A stretch of DNA of 13,725 nucleotides from Dehalococcoidia bacterium. Its GTDB lineage: Bacteria > Chloroflexota > Dehalococcoidia > DSTF01 > JALHUB01. The DNA lies in NCBI GenBank assembly GCA_022865685.1, contig JALHUB010000200.1, positions 1-13,725 of the forward strand. The letters run 5' to 3'. Under the pieces are notes generated by a model. The model was not told where the DNA came from, did no database searches, and saw nothing but the letters and a program-made list of their open reading frames with translations. The position numbers and the translations under genes were made by a program. Positions 7,050 through 13,584 of this stretch are shown here, in pieces; the first letter of the stretch is position 1; each line of letters opens with the position of its first letter.

Positions 7050-7631
7050 CTAGCGCTGCGTTTGCACCTTTCGGGAGGCGAAGAACAGCACCCAGGCGAG
7101 AGCCATGGCGCCGAGGCTGATGCCGGCCAGCAGGACCACGCCTCCACCAACGTCGTTCATGATGCCTCCGTTATCGCCGGCCTTAGGCAGGTCGTCGGGC
7201 TGAGGGCCAACTGTCGGCGACGGGGTCGGCGGAGTGTCCGTCGGGGCAGTCGTCGGCTCGTCGGTGGGGGTAGCGGTCGGCTCATCGGTCGGCGTGGCCG
7301 TCGGCTCATCGGTCGGCGTGGCCGTCGGGTCGACGACTATGGACTCATCCTCATCATCTGCGTCGTCGGCGGCGCTGTCATCGAAGCCGCAGGTGTCAGT
7401 AAGAATGCAGGGGTCGATCGGTAGCAGGTGGTCGCAGGTGCCGGTCATCTCGCAGAGCGGCGGCAGGTCGAGCTCAGGTCCGGGGTCGACCGGCGGGTCG
7501 AACGGGATGTGCGGGATGACCTCATCCTCGAAGGGCGGGGGAGGGCCTGCCAGGGCGGAGCCGGCGTTCAGGGCGAAGAAGGCTGCGCCTGCCAGGGCGA
7601 TGAGACCGGTGACTTTGATTAGGCTTTTCAT
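7050..7631 (-). CDS. Small Thr/Pro-rich surface protein with LPKAG sorting-type signal
   Basis: This 193-residue exported protein matches no named family that I recognise. It has a clear signal peptide (MKSLIKVTGLIALAGAAFFA, cleavage near the ALA before Gly29), an acidic and proline-rich segment with two CxxTxTC motifs (CEMTGTC 60-66 and CILTDTC 75-81), an Asp/Glu-rich run (84-97), a Thr/Pro stalk built from repeats of eight residues such as DEPTATPT (about 101-141), then LPKAG (148-152), a membrane stretch (about 163-185) and a basic end (RKVQTQR). The last three parts form a variant sortase-type signal. The start is 7631 rather than the in-frame ATG at 7649, because the ribosome-binding site AAAGGAG lies inside that extension, eight bases before 7631. 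An ECF-type promoter lies 40 bases upstream and is shared with the sigma-factor gene next door, so it is probably a target of that factor. Confidence 0.85.
   Translation of the reverse strand: MKSLIKVTGLIALAGAAFFALNAGSALAGPPPPFEDEVIPHIPFDPPVDPGPELDLPPLCEMTGTCDHLLPIDPCILTDTCGFDDSAADDADDEDESIVVDPTATPTDEPTATPTDEPTATPTDEPTTAPTDTPPTPSPTVGPQPDDLPKAGDNGGIMNDVGGGVVLLAGISLGAMALAWVLFFASRKVQTQR
7255..7326 (-). repeat. In-frame 24-base tandem repeat encoding Thr/Pro stalk
   Basis: Three consecutive 24-base units (7255-7278, 7279-7302, 7303-7326) lie inside the LPKAG protein gene; the last two are identical and the first differs at several third positions. A more diverged copy precedes them at 7231-7254. 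Each unit encodes eight residues of the DEPTATPT kind, so copy-number change would lengthen or shorten the stalk without breaking the frame. Confidence 0.85.
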
Positions 7632-7670
7632 TTTGGTTTCTCCTTTCATCTTTCTTTCTTGCTGTCACCG

Positions 7671-7700
7671 GTATGACAGGCGGCGCGGGGAATTCTTACA
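7671..7700 (-). promoter_or_regulatory. ECF-type promoter of the LPKAG surface-protein gene
   Basis: Read on the minus strand: TGTAAGAATT (7691-7700), 13 bases, then GTCATAC (7671-7677). The same pair of boxes with the same 13-base spacing stands before the sigma-factor gene at 9362-9391. The -10-like box ends 39 bases before the start codon at 7631. The sharing is seen in the sequence; control by the neighbouring sigma factor is inferred. Confidence 0.62.
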
Positions 7701-7846
7701 AAGGTCTGGGCGCATTGCGGAGGACTTTCGGATTTGTCCCAGGGGGAGTCCGTCCCAGCGGCGGCCGAGAGTCGAACGCCAAGAGTGGAACAGGGTGGTG
7801 AGAAGGTCGGCAGGCAGAGCTCTCCATCCCGGCCCGCAATGGGCAC

Positions 7847-7868
7847 GCCGAGACTGGAAAGTCCCGGC
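7847..7868. repeat. Dispersed palindrome, copy 1
   Basis: Arms GCCGAGACT (7847-7855) and AGTCCCGGC (7860-7868) surround GGAA; one mismatch. It is followed by TACG. A near-identical copy with perfect arms is at 9421-9442. It lies in the 311-base gap 7632-7942, which otherwise holds the ECF promoter, the interleaved inverted repeats at 7898-7934 and no gene that I can support. Confidence 0.7.
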
Positions 7869-7897
7869 TACGGGATCATGTTCCAGTGGTAGCAGAG

Positions 7898-7934
7898 CGT
7901 CAAAGGCTAGATAGCTTTGACGAAGCTATCTAGC
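7898..7934. other. Interleaved inverted repeats: two mutually exclusive hairpins
   Basis: The order is A-B-A'-B'. CGTCAAAG (7898-7905) pairs with CTTTGACG (7915-7922), and GCTAGATAGCTT (7906-7917) pairs with AAGCTATCTAGC (7923-7934) as a perfect 12-base stem with a 5-base loop. The two stems share bases and cannot both form in full. The element begins 8 bases after the stop codon of the sigma-factor gene, so it may act as its terminator or as an RNA switch, but no T-run follows in that direction. It could also be a protein-binding or recombination site. Confidence 0.55.
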
Positions 7935-7942
7935 GCTCAGGG

Positions 7943-9298
7943 TCAGAAGAGGGGCGGAATGGTCGGGCCGGGCGTGCGCGTGGGGCGCGGGGTGTCTGTG
8001 GGGAACCGCGTCCTGGTCGGCTCAGGCGTCAGCGTGGGCCGAGGCCTCTCGGTCGGCTGGACCGATGGACCCGTGGTCGGCCTTCTTGTCGGCGTCGTTG
8101 CGACGGGCATCGGCGTTGCCGACGCGGCTGCTTGTGCTGCCGTCGCCACAGGCGAGGGCGTCGTCGTGGCCGTTTTGACGACCGTCGCCGACGGCTTCTT
8201 TGTGGGGATGCGCGTAGAGGTGGCGCGCCTCGTCGCCGTCGCGGTACTTTCGGCCGGAGAGACAGTATTGTTGCCGGGAAGCGAAACCGACGACATCACG
8301 AGGAACAGCGGCACGAGCCCGACAACCAGCACGGCGCCCAGCACCAACGCGAAGCGCCGCCCGCCCCACGGCGATGCCGACAAGCCGCCCTCGCGGATGT
8401 CGCCGCCCCGGCCCGCGGGCTCGGCCCCCGCGGTCTTCGGCCCGACGCGGGTTCCGTACGACGGCGGGCCGACCTGCGCCCACTGCGTCGATAGGTCGTC
8501 CCAGATGCGCTCGCGCAGGCCCGCCGGCGCCGGCACGGCCGCGAACGCGCCGAACACAGCCAGCGGCGCCATGAGGGTGCGCCGGGTCTCGGTGCAGATG
8601 TCGCACTTGCGGACGTGGCGCTCCACGGTCTTGCGCATCTCCATTGTGACCGGCGGGAGGGCGAACGGCGCGACGATGACCCGGAGCACGTCGCACTTCT
8701 TGCTGCCGCGTCGCATCAGGAGATAGACGCCGATCGCCTCTTCCAGCGACCGCTTCATGCGGTTCAGCATCGTGTAGGCGTTGCCCTTACTCACGCCCAG
8801 CACCTCCGCGATCTCGGCGCTCTCCAGCCCCTGACGCGCGTGCAGGTCGAGCACGGCGTAGGTGCGCTTGTCGAGGCTGGAGGCCGCCTCCCAGACCAGG
8901 CGCGCCGTCTCCTGCATCTCCGCGGCCTGCTCCGGGTTCGCCAGCCGGTCGGTGTCTACCTGGCACAGAAGGGGATCGCTCTCGTCGTCGCCGTCCGACG
9001 CCGGCGGCATGACGAAGCGCTTCTGTCGCTCCAGGCGGTTCAGGGCCTGATGATGGGCTATGGAGAAGAGCCAGCTCTTGAAGGCGGCCGGGTTGGCCAG
9101 CGAGCCGAGGCTCTCCATCGCGCGCAGGAACGTCTCCTGGGTGACGTCCGCCGCTTCCTCGCTGTTGCGCATGGTGCGATGGAGGAAGTCGTAGACCGCG
9201 GGGAAGTAGCGATTGTACAGATCGCCGAATGCCTCGCTCTCTCCGCGGAGGGAACGGGCCACCAACGCGCCGTCGCTGGATGTTGGTGATGGCATCAT
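7943..9298 (-). CDS. ECF sigma factor fused to zinc-binding anti-sigma-like segment, membrane helix and Thr/Pro-rich tail
   Basis: Sigma region 2 covers about residues 17-93 (SEAFGDLYNRYFPAVYDFL, DVTQETFLRAM, FKSWLFSIAHHQALNRLER) and region 4 about 131-190 (ESAEIAEVLGVSKGNAYTMLNRMKR as the helix-turn-helix). ECF proteins usually stop near 190 residues; this one runs to 451. Next comes a ZAS/zf-HC2-like pattern, Cys202-x25-His228-x3-Cys232-x2-Cys235, the zinc signature of anti-sigma factors. A single membrane helix follows (about 315-336), then a Thr/Pro-rich tail of about 110 residues, presumably outside. One polypeptide would thus carry the sigma factor, its restraint and a sensor stalk, and release of the sigma part would need proteolysis or a conformational change. 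The start is ATG 9298 (ATG 9295 adjacent) without a strong ribosome-binding site. The upstream site at 9362-9391 suggests autoregulation. The architecture is seen in sequence; the mechanism is inferred. Confidence 0.9.
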   Translation of the reverse strand: MMPSPTSSDGALVARSLRGESEAFGDLYNRYFPAVYDFLHRTMRNSEEAADVTQETFLRAMESLGSLANPAAFKSWLFSIAHHQALNRLERQKRFVMPPASDGDDESDPLLCQVDTDRLANPEQAAEMQETARLVWEAASSLDKRTYAVLDLHARQGLESAEIAEVLGVSKGNAYTMLNRMKRSLEEAIGVYLLMRRGSKKCDVLRVIVAPFALPPVTMEMRKTVERHVRKCDICTETRRTLMAPLAVFGAFAAVPAPAGLRERIWDDLSTQWAQVGPPSYGTRVGPKTAGAEPAGRGGDIREGGLSASPWGGRRFALVLGAVLVVGLVPLFLVMSSVSLPGNNTVSPAESTATATRRATSTRIPTKKPSATVVKTATTTPSPVATAAQAAASATPMPVATTPTRRPTTGPSVQPTERPRPTLTPEPTRTRFPTDTPRPTRTPGPTIPPLF

Positions 9299-9361
9299 AG
9301 CGGTTTTCAGCGCCGATCCGGGTGTCGAGCAAGTCTACCATTCATCGGCCTTCCTCTGCTA

Positions 9362-9391
9362 GTGAGACAATCTCGGAGGCAAATTCTTACA
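9362..9391 (-). promoter_or_regulatory. ECF-type promoter of the sigma-factor gene (autoregulatory candidate)
   Basis: Read on the minus strand: TGTAAGAATT (9382-9391), 13 bases, then GTCTCAC (9362-9368), ending 63 bases before the start codon at 9298. The first box is identical over ten bases to that at 7691-7700 and the second matches GTC..AC, with equal spacing and unrelated spacer sequence. Confidence 0.62.
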
Positions 9392-9420
9392 CCGTCTTGA
9401 CGAGCCCGCCTCCTTCTACG

Positions 9421-9442
9421 GCCGAGACTGGAAAGTCTCGGC
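9421..9442. repeat. Dispersed palindrome, copy 2 (perfect)
   Basis: Arms GCCGAGACT (9421-9429) and AGTCTCGGC (9434-9442) surround GGAA and are followed by TACG. Apart from one arm base it equals the copy at 7847-7868. It lies in the 243-base divergent gap between the sigma-factor gene and the penicillin acylase gene, between their two promoters. Confidence 0.75.
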
Positions 9443-9465
9443 TACGTTTGGACGACTCGCGGTGC

Positions 9466-9494
9466 TTGACTGGAGGCGCGCACAATCCTAGCAT
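9466..9494 (+). promoter_or_regulatory. Housekeeping-type promoter of the penicillin acylase gene
   Basis: TTGACT (9466-9471), 17 bases, then TAGCAT (9489-9494). The -10 surroundings, CCTAGCATTCG, recur exactly at the SDR promoter (12760-12770). It precedes AAGGAGGT and the GTG start at 9542. Confidence 0.58.
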
Positions 9495-9541
9495 TCGGGC
9501 AACCGGTCGTGTCCCTTACGTCAGTCGCAAGGAGGTGCGCC

Positions 9542-11974
9542 GTGCTGAAGGTCCGCCAGAGTCTTCTTCTCCTGCTTCTCGTCGGCATCGTGGCAATCGC
9601 TTCGCAAGCGGCCGTGAGCGCCGCGCCGTCGGGCTGGACGACGCTCGACGTCGACGGCGTCAAAGCCCGCATCTACCGTGATGAGTGGGGAATCCCGCAC
9701 ATCTTCGCGCCATCGAACCGCGCCCTCTTCGAGGCGTACGGCTATACCGTCGCCGAAGACAGGCTCTTCCAGTTGGAGATCCACCGCCGGGCGGCGCGCG
9801 GGACGCTGGCGGAGGTGTTCGGGCCCAGCTTCGTCGAGGCGGACGAGGTCGCGAGGCGCGACGGCTATACCGACGCCGAGCTCGACGCTCAGATCGCGAG
9901 CGCCAGCGCGGAGGACCAAGAGATCTTCACGGCCTACGCCGAAGGCATCAACCGCTATGTCCGTGATGTCGTCCGTCCGGACCTCGACACCAAGCTCCCC
10001 TATGAGTTCAAGGTGCTCGGATTCATTCCCGAGCCCTGGACGGGACGCGACTCCGCCGCATTCGGCTCCTTCATGGTGAGACGATTCGGCGAGATCGGCG
10101 GCGCGGAGCTGGAGAACCAGGCGCTCCTCGACGGCCTGGTCGCCGCGCACGGCCTCAGCGAGGGCCAGGCGATCTTCAACGACCTGACATGGGTCAACGA
10201 CGCCGATTCGCCGGTCACGATATCGCCGTCCGGCGCGCCGCAGACACTCGGCGCTGCGTCGATGTCCGCCGCGCAGGCACAGACCGCCGCCTGGGGCACC
10301 AGCGCGGACACCAGCGCGCCGCGGCTCGACGAAGCGAGGCGGTTGTGGGCGTCGCTGGGCGTTCCGGTGAAGCTCGGCAGCTACGCCTGGGCGGTCCGGC
10401 CTGCGAAGAGCGCGAACGGCGCCGCGATGCTCTACGGCGGGCCGCAGATGGGCTTCGACACGCCTCCGGTCATCCACGAGGTGCAACTCAAGGGCGGCAA
10501 CGGTTTCGACGTGATGGGGATGGCGTTCGCCGGCGTGCCACCGGTCCTGATCGGTCGGAACGCGGATATCGCCTGGACGTCGACGACGGCGACCGGCGAC
10601 AACGTCGACACGTACGCCGAGACGCTGTGCGGGCCGACGTCGTACATGTTCAACGGCGTCTGCACGCCCATGCAGGTGCGCGAGGAGACGATAGACGTCC
10701 GTAACACTCTCCCGGGCGTCCCCCTGGGCACCGTGCCCCGAAAGCTGACTGTGATGCGCACCGTCCACGGGCCGGTCATCGGCATGGACACAGCGAAGGG
10801 CGTGGCGTTCAGCCAGAAGCGCGCCCACTGGATGAAGGAGTACGCAGCGATTCATCCCTTCCTCCAATTCGACCGCGCTCACAGCGTCGCCCAGTTCGAG
10901 GCGGCGGCGAGGCTCATCGTCACCTCGCACAACTTCCTCTATGCGGACAGGGCGGGGAACATCGCCTACTGGCAGGCGGGCCAGGTGCCGGTGCGACCCG
11001 CCGGCTTCGACCCGCGTCTGCCGCTGCCGGGCACCGGCGAGGCGGAATGGCCGGGCGGCATCATCCCCATGCCGGTGTCCATCAACCCGGCGGAGGGCTG
11101 GCTGGCGAACTGGAACAACAAACCGGCAGTCTGGTACAACAACTCGGACAGCGCCTGGTTCGGGAAGCAGAACCGCGTCCTGGAGATACAGCAGCGCCTC
11201 TCGGGGCCGCAACTGATCTCGCTGCAAGCCATGTTCGACATCCCGAAGGACATCGCCCGCGTGAAGGAACTGGGGCGCGACTCGCGATACGTGCGGCCAT
11301 ACCTCCTCGGCGCGCTCGCGGTGATGCCGTCGTCGCACCCGCTGGTCGCGCAGGCGAAGTCGCTGCTGGAGACATGGGACCAGAACGCCGTCGACGATGC
11401 CCTCACGAGCACGCAGTTCGACGTCGCTTACACCATCTACTGGGTCTGGAAGGACAAGCTGATCCACAACGTCTTCGACGACGAGCTGGGAGCGCACGTC
11501 AGCTCGTTTGTGGAGCAGGACGACAGCGGGGCAGTTCTGGTCGACGCGAACGTGCTCATACATACGCTCGATGGCGCGGCATCGAAGGTGCCGTCGCACG
11601 TCGACTACTTCAACGGCGCCGACCGGAGCACGGTGATAGTGCGCAGCCTGGAGGAGGCACTCGATTCTCTCGCGTATCTTTTCGGGACGACCGACATGTC
11701 GCAATGGCTCGTGCCGCGAGGGGAGACCGTTTTCACGCCGCCGCTCGGGCCCGAGGTAGGGCGAATTCCGCTTTCGAACCGGTCGACGTACGCGCAGGTG
11801 ATCGTCCTCGACGCCGCGGCCGTCACAGGCTACAACATCATCCCGCTGGGGCAAAGCGGCTTCATCTCACCCAGCGGCGAGCTCGACCCGCACTTCCGCG
11901 ACCAGCTCGAGCTGTACCGCAACTTCGAGTACAAGCAGATGCATTTCTATAAGAACGCGCGCCTGGAGGAGTAG
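9542..11974 (+). CDS. Penicillin acylase-family Ntn hydrolase, secreted
   Basis: Penicillin acylases cleave amide-linked acyl groups after self-processing into alpha and beta chains. A signal peptide is clear (VLKVRQSLLLLLLVGIVAIA, cleavage near AVSA-AP, residues 26-28). The alpha part includes RDEWGIPHI (46-54) and YTVAEDRLFQLE (68-79). The processing site is LGSYAWAV: Ser280 would be the new N-terminal nucleophile of the beta chain. Gln302 in GPQMGF matches Gln23 of E. coli penicillin G acylase, and NWNNKP (523-528) falls where its oxyanion Asn241 is expected. The region WTSTTATGDNVD also aligns, with Thr in place of Ala69. Length is 810 residues, as in the family. The start is GTG 9542 with AAGGAGG six bases upstream rather than the in-frame GTG at 9509, which would add residues before the signal peptide. 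Substrate is unknown; a beta-lactam, acyl-homoserine lactone or other N-acyl compound are all possible. Confidence 0.93.
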   Translation: MLKVRQSLLLLLLVGIVAIASQAAVSAAPSGWTTLDVDGVKARIYRDEWGIPHIFAPSNRALFEAYGYTVAEDRLFQLEIHRRAARGTLAEVFGPSFVEADEVARRDGYTDAELDAQIASASAEDQEIFTAYAEGINRYVRDVVRPDLDTKLPYEFKVLGFIPEPWTGRDSAAFGSFMVRRFGEIGGAELENQALLDGLVAAHGLSEGQAIFNDLTWVNDADSPVTISPSGAPQTLGAASMSAAQAQTAAWGTSADTSAPRLDEARRLWASLGVPVKLGSYAWAVRPAKSANGAAMLYGGPQMGFDTPPVIHEVQLKGGNGFDVMGMAFAGVPPVLIGRNADIAWTSTTATGDNVDTYAETLCGPTSYMFNGVCTPMQVREETIDVRNTLPGVPLGTVPRKLTVMRTVHGPVIGMDTAKGVAFSQKRAHWMKEYAAIHPFLQFDRAHSVAQFEAAARLIVTSHNFLYADRAGNIAYWQAGQVPVRPAGFDPRLPLPGTGEAEWPGGIIPMPVSINPAEGWLANWNNKPAVWYNNSDSAWFGKQNRVLEIQQRLSGPQLISLQAMFDIPKDIARVKELGRDSRYVRPYLLGALAVMPSSHPLVAQAKSLLETWDQNAVDDALTSTQFDVAYTIYWVWKDKLIHNVFDDELGAHVSSFVEQDDSGAVLVDANVLIHTLDGAASKVPSHVDYFNGADRSTVIVRSLEEALDSLAYLFGTTDMSQWLVPRGETVFTPPLGPEVGRIPLSNRSTYAQVIVLDAAAVTGYNIIPLGQSGFISPSGELDPHFRDQLELYRNFEYKQMHFYKNARLEE

Positions 11975-12003
11975 GCCGGAAAGGCATACCGTCGAAAGAC
12001 ACG

Positions 12004-12046
12004 CTCCCGCCGGTCGAAGGGTCCACGACCCCTCAGCCGGCGGGAG
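12004..12046. terminator. Branched terminator hairpin between convergent genes
   Basis: Outer arms CTCCCGCCGG (12004-12013) and CCGGCGGGAG (12037-12046) pair perfectly over ten bases and enclose a second hairpin, GGGTC (12019-12023) with GACCC (12027-12031). It lies in the 114-base gap between the penicillin acylase gene and the CAP lipoprotein gene. No T-run follows on either strand, so it may serve both genes as a transcript-end structure. Confidence 0.6.
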
Positions 12047-12088
12047 TCACATTCGAATCCCGCGGTCACGGCGTCAAACAGGTGCAGG

Positions 12089-12622
12089 TCAACAGCCGGG
12101 CGCCAACCCCTCGAATACCGCCACGTGATAGATCCGCCCGTCCGCGGCTGTTGCCGCTCCCGTTCCCATACGCGTGAAGCAGCGATTGGTGATGACGCCG
12201 AAGTGCCCGGGACTATCGCGCCACATGCGGATGGTCGTCCGGACCGTCTCCTTCTGGGGATAGGTGTTCCAGGCGATCACCTCGCCGGCCCAGGCCATCG
12301 AGACACCGTTCTTGTTAAAGAGACAGCGATAGTCGCAGCCGTCGGGCGGCGCGTGGCCGAAGTAGCTCTTCGCCGCCATGTCCTCCGCCCTGTATCGCGC
12401 GACCTGCGATAGGCTCGGGTCCATCGTCAGAGGCGGGAGGCTGTTATCCGCCCGCATCTGGTTGAGACCCAGCGCCAGGTTCATCTCCATCGCCTGCTGC
12501 GCCGTGCAGCCGGCGGCGGTCAACAGGAACACGCCGAGCAGGACGCTCGCTGCCGCAAGAGGCAAGAAACGGTATCTTCCTGCCCTGATGCTCACTGTTT
12601 GTCGAATCATAGAGCTCATCAT
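12089..12622 (-). CDS. CAP-domain (SCP/PR1-like) putative lipoprotein
   Basis: The 177-residue protein opens with basic residues, a hydrophobic stretch (about 20-36) and a lipobox-like TAAGC, which would place a lipidated Cys at 39. The rest is a CAP domain. Residues 49-60 (LALGLNQMRADN) correspond to the first helix, SYFGH holds His90, AGEVIAW holds Glu114, and MWRDSPGHFGVI holds His140; these are the conserved cavity residues of the family. Four further cysteines (96, 100, 148, 177) could make two disulfides. Bacterial CAP proteins are extracytoplasmic, often of unknown role. The start ATG 12622 is fixed by GGAGG eight bases upstream; an in-frame GTG at 12637 overlaps that site and is unlikely. 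I see no good promoter in the upstream gap on this strand. Confidence 0.88.
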   Translation of the reverse strand: MMSSMIRQTVSIRAGRYRFLPLAAASVLLGVFLLTAAGCTAQQAMEMNLALGLNQMRADNSLPPLTMDPSLSQVARYRAEDMAAKSYFGHAPPDGCDYRCLFNKNGVSMAWAGEVIAWNTYPQKETVRTTIRMWRDSPGHFGVITNRCFTRMGTGAATAADGRIYHVAVFEGLAPGC

Positions 12623-12737
12623 GATCCGCCCCTCCACAACTGGAGCCGATCTCTGTCTCCGGATAGATCATCGACACAAACGGGATAATGAGAACGCCGC
12701 ATCGCATACGCCACTTGCCGCCCACGCCGTCCGGGGA

Positions 12738-12767
12738 TTGACGGCGCAGGCGTACCCAGCCTAGCAT
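12738..12767 (+). promoter_or_regulatory. Housekeeping-type promoter of the SDR gene
   Basis: TTGACG (12738-12743), 18 bases, then TAGCAT (12762-12767), about 50 bases before the ATG at 12818. The sequence around the -10, CCTAGCATTCG, is the same as at the penicillin acylase promoter. Confidence 0.55.
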
Positions 12768-12817
12768 TCGCCCTGCAACCGCCGGACGCGGGCAATCGAC
12801 CGGGGAGGAGCATCATC

Positions 12818-13584
12818 ATGCAAGTCGCGGGGAAGACAGCTATCGTTACCGGGTCCGCCGTAGGCGTCGGGCGGGCGACGGCCCTGGGGCTGGCCAGGCG
12901 CGGCGCCAACGTAGTCGTCAACTACTCGCGCTCGGAGGCGGAAGCGCGCGAGACGCTGGCCGACGTCGAGGCGCTGGGCGCGAAGGCGCTGCTGGTGCGC
13001 GCGGACGTCTCGCGGGACGAGGAGGTGCGGGCGATGGTCGCTCAGACGGTCGAACGATTCGGCGGCGTCGACGTGCTCGTCAACAACGCGGGGATACCCA
13101 CTTCGTCGACTTCCGTGACCTGGAGGGCATGACGGAGGAGATGTGGGACCGCATCATCGCCGTCAATGTGAAGGGGCTGTTCTTCTGCTCGCGCGCCGTC
13201 GTGCCGGAGATGCAGCGACGCGGCGCCGGCTGCATCGTGAACATAGCGTCGACGGCGGGCATCCGCGGCGTGGGCAGCTCCATCGCCTACTGCGCTTCGA
13301 AGGCGGCGGTCATCAACATGACGATGTCGTTCTCTCAGGCGTTCGCGCCGGAGATACGCGTCAACTGCGTCGCGCCGGGGTTCATCGACACGCGCTGGCA
13401 CCTGGCGCGCAAGGGCGTCGGCGACTACGAATCGTACCGCGACGCGGTCGCCCGCCTGACGCCGCTGAAGCGCGTTTGCCGCCCGGAGGACGTGGCACAG
13501 GCCGTGCTGAGCTTCATCGACAGCGCCGACATGGCGACGGGCCAGACGTTGGTGGTAGACGGCGGCATGACGACGCACCTGTGA
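12818..13584 (+). pseudogene. SDR-family oxidoreductase with a one-base frameshift at 13097-13099
   Basis: Short-chain dehydrogenases use NAD(P)H to interconvert alcohols and ketones. The first frame (12818-13132) encodes the cofactor half: TGSAVGVG (11-18) and NNAGIP (89-94). The second frame carries the catalytic half: IIAVNV, NIAS, YCASK, VAPGFIDT and VVDGG. Reading through with one base added at the CCC run 13097-13099 joins NNAGIP to HFVDFRDLEGMTEEMW and gives 255 residues with Ser145, Tyr158 and Lys162, a normal classical SDR. The 767-base length is one short of a whole number of codons. GGAGGAG precedes the ATG at 12818 at good spacing. The break may be a real mutation or a dropped base in the assembly; the rest of the gene shows no decay, which favours a very recent event or an error. 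The substrate is unknown. Confidence 0.88.

Noticed and set aside
7231..7326. Possible CRISPR-like array
   Set aside because: The repeats are contiguous 24-base in-frame codon repeats without spacers and encode a Thr/Pro stalk.
7881..7898. tRNA D-arm-like text CCAGTGGTAGCAGAGC
   Set aside because: No acceptor stem, T arm or tRNA-length fold can be built around it; the following bases form the interleaved hairpins.
9521..11854. 777-codon minus-strand open frame
   Set aside because: It lies antisense to the penicillin acylase gene, is Arg/His/Val-rich without recognisable motifs, and reflects codon bias of the real gene.
12051..12061. tRNA T-loop-like text ATTCGAATCCC
   Set aside because: The flanks do not form a T stem, and no anticodon or D arm lies upstream; a terminator hairpin occupies that place.
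12818..13584. Two translationally coupled genes joined by ATGA at 13129
   Set aside because: The two products are the cofactor half and catalytic half of one SDR, and one inserted base restores the family sequence across the join.
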